This document shows positions 19,522 through 28,239 of a stretch of DNA of 64,000 nucleotides, one piece after another. The notes below the pieces were generated by a model, which saw only the letters and a program-made list of their open reading frames with translations, had not been told where the DNA came from and made no database searches. The position numbers and the translations under genes were made by a program. This DNA comes from Acetobacter vaccinii (GTDB lineage Bacteria; Pseudomonadota; Alphaproteobacteria; Acetobacterales; Acetobacteraceae). Every line of letters starts with the position of its first letter. The stretch's first letter is position 1. The stretch is taken from assembly GCF_008365315.1 (NCBI RefSeq), contig NZ_CP043506.1, positions 670,001-734,000 on the forward strand, in the 5' to 3' direction.

Positions 19522-20926
19522 ATACTGTACGGGCCTGGGTGGCATTGTTGCGGCCGGGCTGTTTATTTATGGCCTCAAGGCCATGTCCTCCCCCGTTACG
19601 GCGGTCTCGGGCATTGTTGCCGCTGGGTACGGCATGCTGTGCGTGGTGGTGCTGACCTTCCTCAACCTTTTCCATACCACGCCGGAAGCCCAGGCCCACC
19701 TGCCCGCCAACATTGCCCTGGCCCTGCTGGCTCTGGCGCTGGGCTGCGCCTGGGCTGGATGGCGGGGCCGCACCGTGCAGATGACCGCCATGCCGCAGAT
19801 GGTGGCCATCTTCAACGGTATGGGGGGCGGGTCCGCCGCCTGCCTTGCCGCCGTAGCCTTACTGGGTGGTCGGGCGGCCTCCCCCCTGCATCTGGGAGTG
19901 ACCATGATCGGGGCGCTGATCGGGTGTATCTCCCTCTCCGGCTCCCTCATCGCCTGGGCCAAGCTGGATGGCCGCCTGAACAAGCCACTACGCTTTGGCG
20001 GGCAGCGCGTGTTCAATGCCGGGTTGTTCTTGGTGACCCTCGCCCTCGGGACTTTGGCAGTGCTGCAATACGGCACCCCGCTGGCAGGTGCCCCCAGCAC
20101 CCTGTTCTTTCTGGCTGCCCTTCTGTTTGGTGTGTGCATGACACTGCCCATTGGCGGTGCAGACATGCCGGTCGTGATTTCGCTCTACAATGCCTTTACC
20201 GGTCTGGCCGTGGGGCTTGAAGGGTATGTCATGGACAACCCCGCGCTGATGATTGCGGGCATGGTTGTGGGCTCGGCAGGTGCATTACTGACCGCCCTGA
20301 TGGCCAAAGCCATGAACCGGTCATTGACCAACGTACTGTTCAGCAACTTTGGGGACATCTCGGCCACGGCTGATGGCCCCCAAGGCACCATGAAGTCGGC
20401 CGAGGCATCGGACGCGGCCACCAACATGCGGTATGCCGCCAGTGTCATTATTGTGCCCGGCTACGGCCTGGCTGTGGCGCAGGCACAGCAGAAGCTCTAT
20501 GAATTTGTGAAAATTCTTGTTGCCGCAGGTGTGGATGTCAAATTTGCAATCCACCCCGTTGCAGGACGCATGCCCGGCCACATGAACGTGCTGCTGGCCG
20601 AGGCCGGTGTTCCCTATGACATGATTTACGACATGGACGACATCAACGACAGCTTTGCCAGCACCGATGTCGCCCTGATTATCGGCGCCAATGACGTGGT
20701 GAACCCGCAGGCCCTGACCGACAAGACCTCCCCCATTTACGGAATGCCAATCCTGAACGCGTACAAGGCCCGTCAGGTGTTTGTCATCAAGCGTGGGGCG
20801 GGGACAGGGTACGCCGGGGTGCAGAACCCGCTTTTCTTTGAAGAAAACTGCACCATGGTTTTTGGCGACGCCCAGGCCGTTCTGTCCAAAATGGTTGAAG
20901 CCGCCAAGGCGCTGGCAACAGCATAA
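19511..20926 (+). CDS. pntB: NAD(P) transhydrogenase subunit beta
   Basis: The 471-residue protein begins inside the end of pntAB. The N-terminal half is a set of membrane helices (domain II) and the C-terminal third is the soluble NADP-binding domain III, with IVPGYGLAVAQAQQ, HPVAGRMPGHMNVLLAEA and IGANDVVNPQAL, all signature segments. With PntAA and PntAB it makes NADPH for biosynthesis at the expense of proton motive force. The next gene, an alcohol dehydrogenase, starts only 25 bp downstream. Confidence 0.95.
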   Translation: MVSEYCTGLGGIVAAGLFIYGLKAMSSPVTAVSGIVAAGYGMLCVVVLTFLNLFHTTPEAQAHLPANIALALLALALGCAWAGWRGRTVQMTAMPQMVAIFNGMGGGSAACLAAVALLGGRAASPLHLGVTMIGALIGCISLSGSLIAWAKLDGRLNKPLRFGGQRVFNAGLFLVTLALGTLAVLQYGTPLAGAPSTLFFLAALLFGVCMTLPIGGADMPVVISLYNAFTGLAVGLEGYVMDNPALMIAGMVVGSAGALLTALMAKAMNRSLTNVLFSNFGDISATADGPQGTMKSAEASDAATNMRYAASVIIVPGYGLAVAQAQQKLYEFVKILVAAGVDVKFAIHPVAGRMPGHMNVLLAEAGVPYDMIYDMDDINDSFASTDVALIIGANDVVNPQALTDKTSPIYGMPILNAYKARQVFVIKRGAGTGYAGVQNPLFFEENCTMVFGDAQAVLSKMVEAAKALATA

Positions 20927-20951
20927 TATACGCTCGAAAGGTTCAAGACCC

Positions 20952-21980
20952 ATGTCAGGCACTATGAAAGCCGCCGTTGTCCACGAATTCGGCAAACCGC
21001 TGAGCTTGGAAGAGCTGGCCATTCCCACCATTAACGACACACAGGTGCTGGTACGCATGATTGCCTGCGGTGTCTGCCACACCGACCTGCACGCCGCCCG
21101 GGGGGACTGGCCGCAAAAACCCACCCTGCCCTTTATTCCCGGCCACGAGGGCGTCGGCACCGTGGTGCAGGTTGGCCGGGAGGTAAGCTGGGTCAAGGTC
21201 GGGGATGTTGTCGGTATTCCCTGGCTACATTCAGCCTGTGGCCACTGTCCGCACTGCCTGGGCGGGTGGGAAACCCTGTGCCCGCAGCAGGAAACATCAG
21301 GCTATTCCGTCAACGGCTGCTTTGCCGAATACACTGTGGCCGACCCCAACTATGTTGCCCATATTCCCGCCGGGGTAGACCCGATTGCCGTCGCCCCCGT
21401 GCTCTGCGCCGGGCTGACAGTCTATAAGGGCCTGAAAATGACCGACGCCCGACCAGGCGACTGGGTTGCCATTTCGGGGGTTGGTGGCCTGGGGCAGATG
21501 GCCGTGCAATACGCCATTGCCATGGGCATGAATGTGATTGCCGTTGATGTCAGCGATGAAAAACTGGCCACAGCCAAACGGCTCGGTGCAACGCATACCG
21601 TCAACGCCCTCACGACTGACCCCGCTGCCTATATCCAGAAGGAAGTGGGGGGCGCTCACGCCGGTTTGATCACCGCCGTTTCGACCTCCGCTTTCGAGCA
21701 GGCCATGGGGTATATCCGCGCAGGCGGCACGCTTGTGCTCAATGGGCTGCCCCCAGGTGATTTCCCCATATCTATCTTCGATATGGTGATGAATGCCATC
21801 ACTATCCGCGGCTCCATTGTCGGCACCCGACTGGACATGATCGAGGCTCTTTCCTTCTTCGCGGAAGGCAAGGTTACCTCTGTCACGCAGACCGATACTC
21901 TCGAAAACATCAATCACATCTTCGAGAAACTCGAAAAAGGCACTGTCGAAGGGCGTATTGTCCTCGACTTCAGGAACTGA
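20952..21980 (+). CDS. adhP: Zinc-dependent alcohol dehydrogenase (AdhP type)
   Basis: The protein has 342 residues from the ATG at 20952. It carries the catalytic zinc ligands CGVCHTDLHAARGDW and GHEGVG, the four structural zinc cysteines CGHCPHCLGGWETLC (three shown clearly plus the final one) and a Rossmann coenzyme fold ISGVGGLGQMAVQYA. The sequence resembles Escherichia coli AdhP over its whole length. It interconverts primary alcohols and aldehydes with NAD(H). It sits 25 bp after pntB and 34 bp before an aldehyde dehydrogenase, which suggests a single transcript coupling alcohol/aldehyde metabolism to NADPH balance. That coupling is inferred from gene order. Confidence 0.9.
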   Translation: MSGTMKAAVVHEFGKPLSLEELAIPTINDTQVLVRMIACGVCHTDLHAARGDWPQKPTLPFIPGHEGVGTVVQVGREVSWVKVGDVVGIPWLHSACGHCPHCLGGWETLCPQQETSGYSVNGCFAEYTVADPNYVAHIPAGVDPIAVAPVLCAGLTVYKGLKMTDARPGDWVAISGVGGLGQMAVQYAIAMGMNVIAVDVSDEKLATAKRLGATHTVNALTTDPAAYIQKEVGGAHAGLITAVSTSAFEQAMGYIRAGGTLVLNGLPPGDFPISIFDMVMNAITIRGSIVGTRLDMIEALSFFAEGKVTSVTQTDTLENINHIFEKLEKGTVEGRIVLDFRN

Positions 21981-22014
21981 AGAACGCCCTACGGCATCTG
22001 AAAGGAACAGAAGC

Positions 22015-23406
22015 ATGGCCTATGCGACAATCAATCCCTTCACCGAGGAAGCGCTGACATCCTTTCCCGACAGTACTGCTGCCGATATTGCCAGCGCGCT
22101 GGACAAAGGCCACGCGGCCTTCCTGCGCTGGAAAAAAGCCTCTCACGCCCAGCGCGGGCGTGTGCTGCAAAAAGCTGCTGATTTGCTGCGCCAGAATCTG
22201 GACAGCTACGCAAAGCTGCTGACCCTTGAAATGGGCAAGCTCTTTGCCGAGGCACGGGCCGAAACCGAACTGTCGGCCGCCATTTTTGAATATTACGCCA
22301 TCCATGCAGAGCGCCTGCTGGCCCCCGAGATCCTGCCTGTCTCGACCCTGAAGGAAGGGCGCGCCAAGATTGTCTTTGAGCCGCAGGGCATTATCCTGGC
22401 CATCGAGCCATGGAACTTCCCGTTCTATCAGGTAGCCCGCATTATCGCGCCGCAGCTTTCTGCCGGGAATACGGTTGTTCTCAAACACGCTTCCAACGTG
22501 CCGCAGTGCGCCGCCGCCATGGAACGGTTGATGCTTGAAGCCGGGTTGCCCGAAGGTGGCTTTAAAAACCTCTACGCAACGCATGACCAGTTGAACACCA
22601 TTATCGCTGACCCCCGCGTGCGGGGCGTGGCGCTGACAGGGTCGGAAGGTGCGGGGGCCAAGGTCGCATCGGAAGCCGGGCTGGCTTTGAAGAAATGCAC
22701 CATGGAACTGGGCGGCTCGGACGCACTGATTGTGCTGAACGATGCTGATCTGGAAAAAACGGTGAAATGGGCCGTCTTTGGCCGCCACTGGAATGCAGGC
22801 CAGGTGTGTGTCAGCGCCAAGCGCCTGATTGTGGAAGACGGCATTTACGACACGTTTGTTGCCCAGTACCGCAAGGGTGTTGCCGCCCTGCGCATGGGCG
22901 ACCCGATGGACCCCGCCACCACCCTTGCCCCGCTGTCGTCCCGCTCTGCCGTCGATGGCCTGCGCCAGCAGGTGGAGCAGGCCGTGGGCCATGGTGCCAT
23001 TGCCGAGGAAATTCCGCTGGACCTGCCCAACCACGGCTGTTTTTTCCGCCCTGTGCTGCTCAGCGGCCTGAACGAAACCAACCCCGCCCGGCTGTGGGAA
23101 TTCTTTGGCCCGGTCAGCATGCTGTTCCGCGCGCGTGATGCGGAACACGCCATCGCCATCGCCAACGACTCCCCCTACGGGCTGGGCGGTTCCATCTTCA
23201 CTCAGGACGAGGAGCGCGGCGCAGAACTGGCACGCCAGATCGACACCGGCATGGTCTATATCAACCACCCGACCATGGTGAAGGCCGATCTGCCGTTTGG
23301 TGGCGTCAAACGCTCGGGCTTCGGTCGGGAACTGCTGGACCTGGGGCTGAAGGAATTTGTCAACGCCAAGCTGATCGATATCGTGGATATCGACGCACCG
23401 TTCTAA
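22015..23406 (+). CDS. Aldehyde dehydrogenase, succinate-semialdehyde (Sad/GabD) type
   Basis: The protein has 463 residues from the ATG at 22015, after AAAGGAACAG (ribosome-binding site at 22000-22009). Catalytic residues are visible: glutamate in MELGGSDALIVL, nucleophile in GQVCVSAKR, and EFFGPVSMLF and FGGVKRSGFGREL near the end. Length and motifs fit Escherichia coli Sad, an NAD(P)-dependent succinate-semialdehyde dehydrogenase, more than acetaldehyde enzymes; other aldehydes are possible. It is the last gene of the pnt operon and is followed by a strong terminator. Confidence 0.85.
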   Translation: MAYATINPFTEEALTSFPDSTAADIASALDKGHAAFLRWKKASHAQRGRVLQKAADLLRQNLDSYAKLLTLEMGKLFAEARAETELSAAIFEYYAIHAERLLAPEILPVSTLKEGRAKIVFEPQGIILAIEPWNFPFYQVARIIAPQLSAGNTVVLKHASNVPQCAAAMERLMLEAGLPEGGFKNLYATHDQLNTIIADPRVRGVALTGSEGAGAKVASEAGLALKKCTMELGGSDALIVLNDADLEKTVKWAVFGRHWNAGQVCVSAKRLIVEDGIYDTFVAQYRKGVAALRMGDPMDPATTLAPLSSRSAVDGLRQQVEQAVGHGAIAEEIPLDLPNHGCFFRPVLLSGLNETNPARLWEFFGPVSMLFRARDAEHAIAIANDSPYGLGGSIFTQDEERGAELARQIDTGMVYINHPTMVKADLPFGGVKRSGFGRELLDLGLKEFVNAKLIDIVDIDAPF

Positions 23407-23410
23407 AAGT

Positions 23411-23492
23411 ATTTGGTGAAGCTTTTTTCGGAAAGCTTCACCAAACGTCGCCTTTAAAAAAGACGCCCCCAAAAGCTTTTATCCTTTGAGAC
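23411..23492 (+). repeat. Dispersed intergenic repeat, copy A
   Basis: Two hairpin units in tandem. The first is the perfect stem at 23412-23445; the second begins GTCGCCTTT at 23447 and runs through CCCAAAAGCTTTTAT to GAGACC. The same arrangement, diverged in its first half, recurs at 54024-54115. Both copies sit directly after a plus-strand operon. It is a putative mobile or conserved transcription-ending element. Confidence 0.55.
23412..23445 (+). terminator. Terminator of the pnt-adhP-aldehyde dehydrogenase operon
   Basis: A perfect 14-bp stem (23412-23425 with 23432-23445) with a 6-nt loop starts 5 bp after the stop codon. The T run lies inside the stem rather than after it, so termination efficiency is uncertain. 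It overlaps the dispersed repeat. Confidence 0.65.
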
Positions 23493-23642
23493 CGAGGGTG
23501 TCTGACACCTTCCCTGACACACCCTGCCATGCACTGTGCCTTTGCCTGCACGGAGTAAGGCGGGTGTCGTCTTCTGCCAACACTGTCTTTAAAGTCTGGT
23601 GCCTTAAACGCAGCAGGTTTTAACAGGCAGGGTCCAGGGTTC

Positions 23643-24224
23643 ATGCGAAAAATATGTGTCTTTTCCGGCTCCAGCCCCGGACGGGACAGCCATTACCATG
23701 ATGCCGCCGTCGCACTGGGCCAGCTTTTGGCAAAACGGGGTATTGGTCTGGTCTATGGCGGGGCCTCGGTAGGGTTAATGGCTGCCGTGGCCAATGCCAC
23801 CCTGGCAGCAGGCGGGAATGTTATTGGCGTTATCCCGCAGGCTCTGGTCGCGCATGAGGTTGCCCATACGGGTCTGGCTGACCTGCGTATTGTTGGCTCC
23901 ATGCATGAACGCAAAGCCCTGATGGCCGGACTGTCCGATGCCTTTATCGCCCTGCCCGGCGGCATAGGCACGCTTGAAGAACTGTTTGAAGTCTGGACAT
24001 GGACCCAGCTTGGCACCCACGCCAAGCCCTGCGCCGTCCTGAACGTACTGGGCTTTTACGATAAACTGCTTGGCTTTCTCGATCATGTTGTGGACGAGGC
24101 TTTTCTCAAACCCGTGCACCGCAAAATCCTGCTATCGGCTGACAACCCCACAACCCTGCTGGACCAGTTAGCGGCGCAGAAACTGCCCAGCCAGACCAAA
24201 TGGATCAATAATGCCCAACGATAA
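23643..24224 (+). CDS. LOG-family (TIGR00730) nucleotide 5'-monophosphate phosphoribohydrolase-like protein
   Basis: The protein has 193 residues. The signature PGGIGTLEELFEVWTWTQLG carries the GGxGTxxE motif of the LONELY GUY family, and an upstream Rossmann stretch (KICVFSGSSPG, GLVYGGASVGLM) completes the fold; the mid-length loop SMHERKALM is also conserved. Plant and actinobacterial members release cytokinin bases from riboside monophosphates; bacterial relatives hydrolyse AMP or related nucleotides, and older annotation as lysine decarboxylase is wrong. The next gene, a Nudix hydrolase, overlaps by 14 bp, hinting at nucleotide clean-up. Confidence 0.85.
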   Translation: MRKICVFSGSSPGRDSHYHDAAVALGQLLAKRGIGLVYGGASVGLMAAVANATLAAGGNVIGVIPQALVAHEVAHTGLADLRIVGSMHERKALMAGLSDAFIALPGGIGTLEELFEVWTWTQLGTHAKPCAVLNVLGFYDKLLGFLDHVVDEAFLKPVHRKILLSADNPTTLLDQLAAQKLPSQTKWINNAQR

Positions 24225-24636
24225 CCTGCCCCGTGTTGGCTGTGGGGCAGCGATTATCCAACAGGGTAAGGTCTTGCTGGTTCGCAGGCGTCGCGCGCCA
24301 GAGGCAGGCTGCTGGGGCCTGCCTGGGGGAAAGGTGGACCCGTTTGAAACCATCAAAACGGCTGTCGCGCGCGAGATCAGGGAGGAACTGGGCATAACAA
24401 TCCGCCCAGAAACGCTTTTATGCTGCGTGGATCAGATTGATCAGGCTGCCGGACAGCATTGGGTCGCGTTGGTCTACAGAGTGGCACAGTATGACGGCAC
24501 ACCCACCATTATGGAGCCCGATGCCCTGTCTGACATGGGCTGGTTTGCTCTGGACACGCTCCCCACCCCGCTGACGCAGGCTACGCAACAGGCTGTCCTG
24601 GCATTGGCTACGCCAACGGGGCTGAGCCGCTCGTAG
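24211..24636 (+). CDS. Nudix hydrolase
   Basis: The protein has 141 residues. The Nudix box reads G-x5-E-x7-REIREELGI (starting at GGKVDPFETIK, about residues 39-61), with all catalytic glutamates present. Family members hydrolyse nucleoside diphosphates linked to another group; size and the RRRRAPEAGCWGLPGG lead-in resemble NUDT/ADP-ribose or 8-oxo-dGTP type enzymes, so the substrate is open. It overlaps the LOG-family gene by 14 bp. Confidence 0.88.
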   Translation: MPNDNLPRVGCGAAIIQQGKVLLVRRRRAPEAGCWGLPGGKVDPFETIKTAVAREIREELGITIRPETLLCCVDQIDQAAGQHWVALVYRVAQYDGTPTIMEPDALSDMGWFALDTLPTPLTQATQQAVLALATPTGLSRS

Positions 24637-24679
24637 CGGTGGATTGGAACCTGCAAAGCCCCATCCACCCGATATAACT

Positions 24680-24719
24680 GGTTCTGCCCTGTCACACACA
24701 TGCGCAGCAGGGCAGAACC
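24680..24719. terminator. Stem-loop between convergent genes
   Basis: A perfect 12-bp inverted repeat (24680-24691 with 24708-24719) and 16-nt loop lies between the Nudix gene (plus, ends 24636) and the MFS gene (minus, ends 24728). There is no T tract on either side, so it may protect mRNA ends rather than terminate alone. Confidence 0.45.
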
Positions 24720-24727
24720 GAGTGCTC

Positions 24728-26041
24728 TCAGCGCACGCGCTCGGCAGGTATCCTGAGCACAAGCCCCACACCAACCAGAGCCAGAACCACCAGACAATAC
24801 AGGGCCATCTGCGTACCGCCTGTTGCGTCCTTGATCCAACCCACCAGATACGGAATGATAAAACCCGCGATCTGCCCAAGGGAGTTGATCAGCGCAACCC
24901 CACCGGCCACCGCCATGGGGCTGAGGTACCCATTCACCAACGGCCAGAACAGCGGCAACCCCGACAAAGCGCCTGCGGTTGCAATGCTCAATGCCATCAG
25001 TGCCAGCACGGGCATGCCATGGCACAGGGCAGCGCCCCCAAGCCCGACAGCCGCCATCAGCAACGGCACGGCCAGATGCCAGCGGCGTTCACGCTGCCTG
25101 TCTGCCGACCGCCCGGCCAGCACCATGAACACACAGGCCACAACATAAGGAATGGCGCTCAGCCAGCCGATTGTTTCCGGGTTCTGGAACCCACTGCCCT
25201 TGATGATGCTGGGAAGCCAGAAATTGATGGCATACACGCTGCTCTGAATACAAAAATACAACGCCCCAAGGGACCAGATAGCAGGATTACGCACAACATC
25301 AGCAAAGCTGTCAGCAAGCTGTTTTGGCTGGGCATCCCTGTCCGCCTGCAGAATATCCTGCATGGTGGATTTTTCCTGCGCGGTCAGCCATGTGACCTCC
25401 GAGGCATCGTCCCGCAGGAAGACAAGCATCCCAAGACCCAGCAGAACCGTGGGCAGCCCTTCCAGCAAAAAGAGCCACTGCCAGGCTTCCAGCCCCCAGG
25501 CCCCGCCAGAAAACTTGCCCATGATCGTGCCAGACAGCGGTCCACCCAGAACGCCCGACAGCGGAATGGCAGCCATAAACAACGTCATGGCCCGCCCCTG
25601 CCGATATGAGGGGAACCAGCGTGTCAGATACACCACCATGCCGGGAAAGAAGCCAGCTTCCGCCAGACCTGTCAGAAAGCGCAGCACATAGAACACAGGG
25701 GCAGAATGTACAAACAGGAGTGCCGTGGACAGCAGCCCCCATAGTGTCATAATGGTTGCAAGCCAGCGCCGGGGGCCAATCTTGGCCAGGATCAGGTTGC
25801 TGGGCAGGCCAAAGGCAATATAGCCCAGAAAAAACACCCCGGCCCCAAACCCGTAGGCTGTTTCGCTCATGTGCAGGCTGTCGAGCATCTGCAACTTGGC
25901 AAAGCCAACGTTGACCCTGTCCAGATAATTGAACAGGTAGCAGACAAAAATATAGGGAATGAGCATAACGGTAATCTTGCGGAATGTGGCCGCTGCCGCA
26001 TCCTCCTGCGTCATTCCTGTGCCCGGCACTGTATGGCGCAT
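24728..26041 (-). CDS. MFS transporter, anion:cation symporter (ACS) type
   Basis: About 437 residues from the ATG at 26041, preceded by AGGAAGAGG (an upstream start at 26110 was rejected for that reason). Twelve hydrophobic segments are expected from inspection. The family motif ITVMLIPYIFVCYLFNYLDRVNVGFAKLQM near the N-terminus, including YLDRVNVG, is typical of tartrate, phthalate, allantoate and hexuronate permeases of the ACS family. The substrate is not determined. No linked catabolic gene is present. The protein ends in PAERVR. Confidence 0.85.
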   Translation of the reverse strand: MRHTVPGTGMTQEDAAAATFRKITVMLIPYIFVCYLFNYLDRVNVGFAKLQMLDSLHMSETAYGFGAGVFFLGYIAFGLPSNLILAKIGPRRWLATIMTLWGLLSTALLFVHSAPVFYVLRFLTGLAEAGFFPGMVVYLTRWFPSYRQGRAMTLFMAAIPLSGVLGGPLSGTIMGKFSGGAWGLEAWQWLFLLEGLPTVLLGLGMLVFLRDDASEVTWLTAQEKSTMQDILQADRDAQPKQLADSFADVVRNPAIWSLGALYFCIQSSVYAINFWLPSIIKGSGFQNPETIGWLSAIPYVVACVFMVLAGRSADRQRERRWHLAVPLLMAAVGLGGAALCHGMPVLALMALSIATAGALSGLPLFWPLVNGYLSPMAVAGGVALINSLGQIAGFIIPYLVGWIKDATGGTQMALYCLVVLALVGVGLVLRIPAERVR

Positions 26042-26343
26042 GTCCTCTTCCTTTTTTTCTTGTTCTTCTGGATATAAAGCCACCCAGCCCGGTTGCATGA
26101 CCGAGCGCATGAGTTAAGCCATTCCCCCTCCGCCAATCAAGGTCACAGGCTGGCTGGCAGGGCTTTCATGGGTCAAAACAGCACGGAATCGAAACAGCAT
26201 AACGCGCGGCTCCATATCAGGAGCAAGGCTGTCCGTGGCTTTTCCTTAAGGTACTGCACCACCTTGTCCGCCAAGGAGCGTGCAAACGCCCTGCCTTACT
26301 GGAGCAGGGCTTTCACAACGGGCCTGTCTGGCCCGCTTGACTG
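26042..26343. other. 302-bp gap between the MFS gene and serC
   Basis: Noncoding. It includes the MFS promoter region and, at 26288-26310, a small hairpin. Nothing else is recognised. Confidence 0.4.
26288..26310 (-). terminator. Possible serC terminator
   Basis: A perfect 7-bp stem (26288-26294 with 26304-26310) and 9-nt loop lies 34 bp past the serC stop. The minus-strand 3' side reads GTTTGC, so the T tract is poor. Confidence 0.4.
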
Positions 26344-27522
26344 TCAGGCCGCAGGAGTGACCTGGGCAAAGGCCCAGTCCAGCCAGGGCAGCAGGGCTTT
26401 GATATCCGCAGGCTCAACCGTGGCACCACCCCATATCCGCAGACCAACCGGAGCATCACGGTAGCTGCCAATATCAAAGGCAACGCCTTCCTTTTCCAGC
26501 AGGGCCAGTATTTTTTTAAGGACTGCCATCTGCTCGGAGCGCTCCAGCGCCACAAACCAGGGGGCAACAATCCGCAGGCAAATAGCGGTGGAGGAACGCT
26601 CAGCCTCATGGCTGGCCAGAAACTCAACCCAGTCAGCCTGCGCCACCCATTCCGTCACAGCGGCAAGGCTGGCACGGCTGCGGGCTTTCAGCCCCTCCAG
26701 CCCACCTGCGGCTTCCGCCCAGATCAGGCTGTCCAGCGCATCTTCCACGCACAGCATGGAAGGCGTGTTGATCGTGTCGCCTTTGAAGATGCCGTCAATC
26801 AGCGCACCCTTGGAGGTCATGCGGAAGATTTTTGGCAGGCCACGGGGGGGCTGGTAGGCCTCAAGCCGCTGTACTGCACGGGGCGAAAGGGCGATCATGC
26901 CGTGTGCGGCCTCACCCCCCAAAGCTTTCTGCCAGGACCATGTCACCACATCCAGCCGGTCCCACGGCAGGTCCATGGCAAAGGCAGCCGATGTTGCATC
27001 GCAGATGACCAGCCCGTCGTGGCTGGCGGGAATAGCCTCAGGCCCCGGCAGGCATACGCCCGATGTGGTACCATTCCAGGCCAGCACCACGTCATGGTCC
27101 CAGTTGATGTCAGACAGGGCTGGCAGATGGCCGTAATCGGCCTTCAGGACACGGGCATTCTCAAGCTTGAGCTGCGACACAATGTCCTGCGCCCACAGGG
27201 CGGAAAAACTCTCAAACGCCAGCACGTCCACCGGGCGTTCCCCCAGGAGGGACCACAGTGCCATTTCCATGGCCCCTGTATCCGACGCAGGTACAATACC
27301 GACCTTCCAGCCTTCGGGGATGCCCAGAATACGGCTGGAACGGACAATAACCTCGTTCAGCCGGGCGCGCCCTTCAGCCGACCGGTGCGAACGCCCCACC
27401 AACGCCTTGGACAGTGCCGAAACATCCCACCCTGGGCGCTTGGCGCAAGGACCGGAAGAAAAGCATGGATTATGGGGGCGGCTGGCCGGGCGAGAAGCCA
27501 CGGAAGGGGAAAAGGCGTTCAT
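26344..27522 (-). CDS. serC: Phosphoserine aminotransferase
   Basis: About 392 residues from the ATG at 27522; a GTG start at 27537 would add five residues and has no better ribosome-binding site. Conserved elements are the N-terminal [15 protein letters not shown], the active-site lysine in [15 protein letters not shown] (Lys199) which binds pyridoxal phosphate, and [20 protein letters not shown]. It belongs to the alphaproteobacterial/archaeal-like SerC subgroup. It converts 3-phosphohydroxypyruvate to phosphoserine (serine biosynthesis) and also works in pyridoxine synthesis. The usual partner serA is not in this window. Confidence 0.93.
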   Translation of the reverse strand: MNAFSPSVASRPASRPHNPCFSSGPCAKRPGWDVSALSKALVGRSHRSAEGRARLNEVIVRSSRILGIPEGWKVGIVPASDTGAMEMALWSLLGERPVDVLAFESFSALWAQDIVSQLKLENARVLKADYGHLPALSDINWDHDVVLAWNGTTSGVCLPGPEAIPASHDGLVICDATSAAFAMDLPWDRLDVVTWSWQKALGGEAAHGMIALSPRAVQRLEAYQPPRGLPKIFRMTSKGALIDGIFKGDTINTPSMLCVEDALDSLIWAEAAGGLEGLKARSRASLAAVTEWVAQADWVEFLASHEAERSSTAICLRIVAPWFVALERSEQMAVLKKILALLEKEGVAFDIGSYRDAPVGLRIWGGATVEPADIKALLPWLDWAFAQVTPAA

Positions 27523-27550
27523 GACCCTGACTGGCACGTAAGGAAAGACA

Positions 27551-27634
27551 TGGTACGAGAGAGGGGATTCGAACCCCTATGCCTTTCGGCGGTCGATTTT
27601 GAGTCGACTACGTCTACCGTTCCGTCACTCTCGC
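27551..27634 (-). tRNA. tRNA-Leu (anticodon CAA)
   Basis: An 84-nt cloverleaf with encoded CCA. Acceptor arms are GCGAGAG and CTCTCGT (one G-U at the end). The anticodon stem GTCGA/TCGAC encloses the loop CTCAAAA, giving anticodon CAA (UUG codons). A long variable arm (GCCGAAAGGC) marks a class II tRNA, and the T-arm is GGGGTTCGAATCCCC. It lies 28 bp upstream of serC on the same strand. Confidence 0.96.
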
Positions 27635-27706
27635 AGGCTGGGTTTTTCCTACCAGCAAAATGCGCTGTGGGAAAGACCCACATCACTCATCATGCGTGCA
27701 GGCCGC

Positions 27707-28054
27707 TTAACGGCAGACCCTGCGCGTGCCATCCGCTGCAATATAGGTGCCTGTCTGGGTATTGAAACAGGCGTTACGCACACAGGAGTTTCCCGTAGCC
27801 AGAGGCTGCGGATAGTTCTGCACCCCCATGGCCATGGCTTCACGCTCGGCCGTGCCACACAGCGGGGTGTTGGCTGGGGCGGAGGGGTCATTTTGCAAAC
27901 CGCCACTATGGGCTTCCTCACCCGTCAGACCGGGGGCAAAATCCTGGGGCGGGGTCCGGCCCGATACCCCATGGCCCGGCGTTGCCGCACAGCCTGCCAG
28001 AAGGCCACAGGCAAGCCCGGCCCCAATCAAGGACATTCGAAAACGGATGGACAT
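27707..28054 (-). CDS. Small hypothetical lipoprotein
   Basis: About 115 residues from the ATG at 28054 (MSIRFRMSLIGAGLACGLL). The hydrophobic stretch ends in the lipobox LLAGC, so it is a predicted lipoprotein. The mature part is rich in Gly and Pro, and towards the C-terminus it carries NSCVRNACFNTQTGTYIA and a final VCR, three cysteines that could form a disulphide. No family was recognised. It is transcribed toward the tRNA-Leu gene. An upstream in-frame start at 28099 would put extra arginines before the signal. Confidence 0.65.
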   Translation of the reverse strand: MSIRFRMSLIGAGLACGLLAGCAATPGHGVSGRTPPQDFAPGLTGEEAHSGGLQNDPSAPANTPLCGTAEREAMAMGVQNYPQPLATGNSCVRNACFNTQTGTYIAADGTRRVCR

Positions 28055-28239
28055 GCGTATCAGCCTTCCCGCCCGGCGCCGACCCACTGTCCGCGCCATA
28101 TATTTTGCAGACTATTCCAAAACCTCAGACCAGCCAGCATAGCCCTGTCGGGACATGCCTCTCAACCAGCCTGATGGCACCAACACCGCATGACCCCTGT
28201 CTGCGCCTGCCAGCACAGACAGGGCCAGCACCACGGGCC

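Noticed and set aside
21970..23472. Minus-strand frame (500 codons) opposite the aldehyde dehydrogenase
   Set aside because: Shadow of the conserved dehydrogenase.
27551..27634. tRNA-Leu as a possible integration site for a mobile element
   Set aside because: No integrase, direct repeat of the tRNA 3' end, or composition change was seen nearby.
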